Source: a bacterium
Lineage (GTDB): Bacteria; SZUA-182; SZUA-191; JAJRXT01
Direction: 5' to 3'
NCBI GenBank assembly: GCA_024277605.1
Contig: JAJRUU010000020.1
Span: 1 to 5,727, forward strand
DNA length: 5,727 nucleotides
This document shows positions 5,727-5,727 of this stretch, piece by piece. The position numbers were made by a program, and so were the translations under genes. The stretch's first letter is position 1; each line of letters starts with the position of its first letter. Below the pieces are notes generated by a model that worked only from the letters and a program-made list of their open reading frames with translations, had not been told where the DNA came from and ran no database searches.

Positions 5727-5727
5727 C

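Overview
The window carries five protein genes in two divergent blocks plus two short palindromic repeat elements. Three genes read leftward (minus strand): a TrkH/KtrB-type potassium channel subunit, then two tandem CNNM/CorB-type membrane proteins with CBS domains; the second of these runs off the left edge. Two genes read rightward: an overlapping pair of ECF (energy-coupling factor) transporter ATPases resembling EcfA1 and EcfA2. No RNA gene, CRISPR array or transposase is visible.

Layout. 1-822 (-): 5' part of a CNNM/CorB-like gene. 829-2085 (-): complete CNNM/CorB-like gene, 6 bases upstream of the first. 2086-2322: gap with two small hairpins and a 119-bp nested inverted repeat. 2323-3576 (-): TrkH/KtrB. 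Its reading frame continues upstream to 3672 and encodes the missing first membrane helix, but without a usual start codon; an in-frame GTG at 3681 is cut off by a TAA two codons later. 3682-3981: divergent intergenic region, mostly filled by a second repeat element with the same ends as the first, so the two elements bracket the potassium gene. 3982-4794 and 4791-5609 (+): ecfA1 and ecfA2, joined by an ATGA stop/start overlap. 5610-5727: noncoding as far as visible.

Biology. The left block looks like cation homeostasis: K+ uptake through TrkH/KtrB (which needs a TrkA/KtrA partner not seen here) and two CNNM/CorB proteins, a family linked to Mg2+ and other cation transport. The right block is the ATP-driven motor of an ECF vitamin or metal importer. 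Its membrane coupling protein (EcfT) and substrate-binding protein (EcfS) are not in the window, so the substrate cannot be named.

The most unusual points are the broken or non-standard start of trkH/ktrB and the motif substitutions in the two EcfA proteins. EcfA1 has Ser in place of the Q-loop Gln and lacks the D-loop Asp. EcfA2 has Ser in place of the switch His and LSAGE in place of LSGGE. Together these predict an asymmetric ATPase heterodimer.

Organism. Moderate GC, an EcfA1/EcfA2 pair, and dispersed repeats built on a TCGTAAAAAGTC end with 'attcccg..cgggaat' or 'cccttcg..ctca' cores suggest an anaerobic environmental bacterium, such as Chloroflexota (Dehalococcoidia-like) or a clostridial lineage. 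This is an impression from repeat style and gene content, not a firm assignment.
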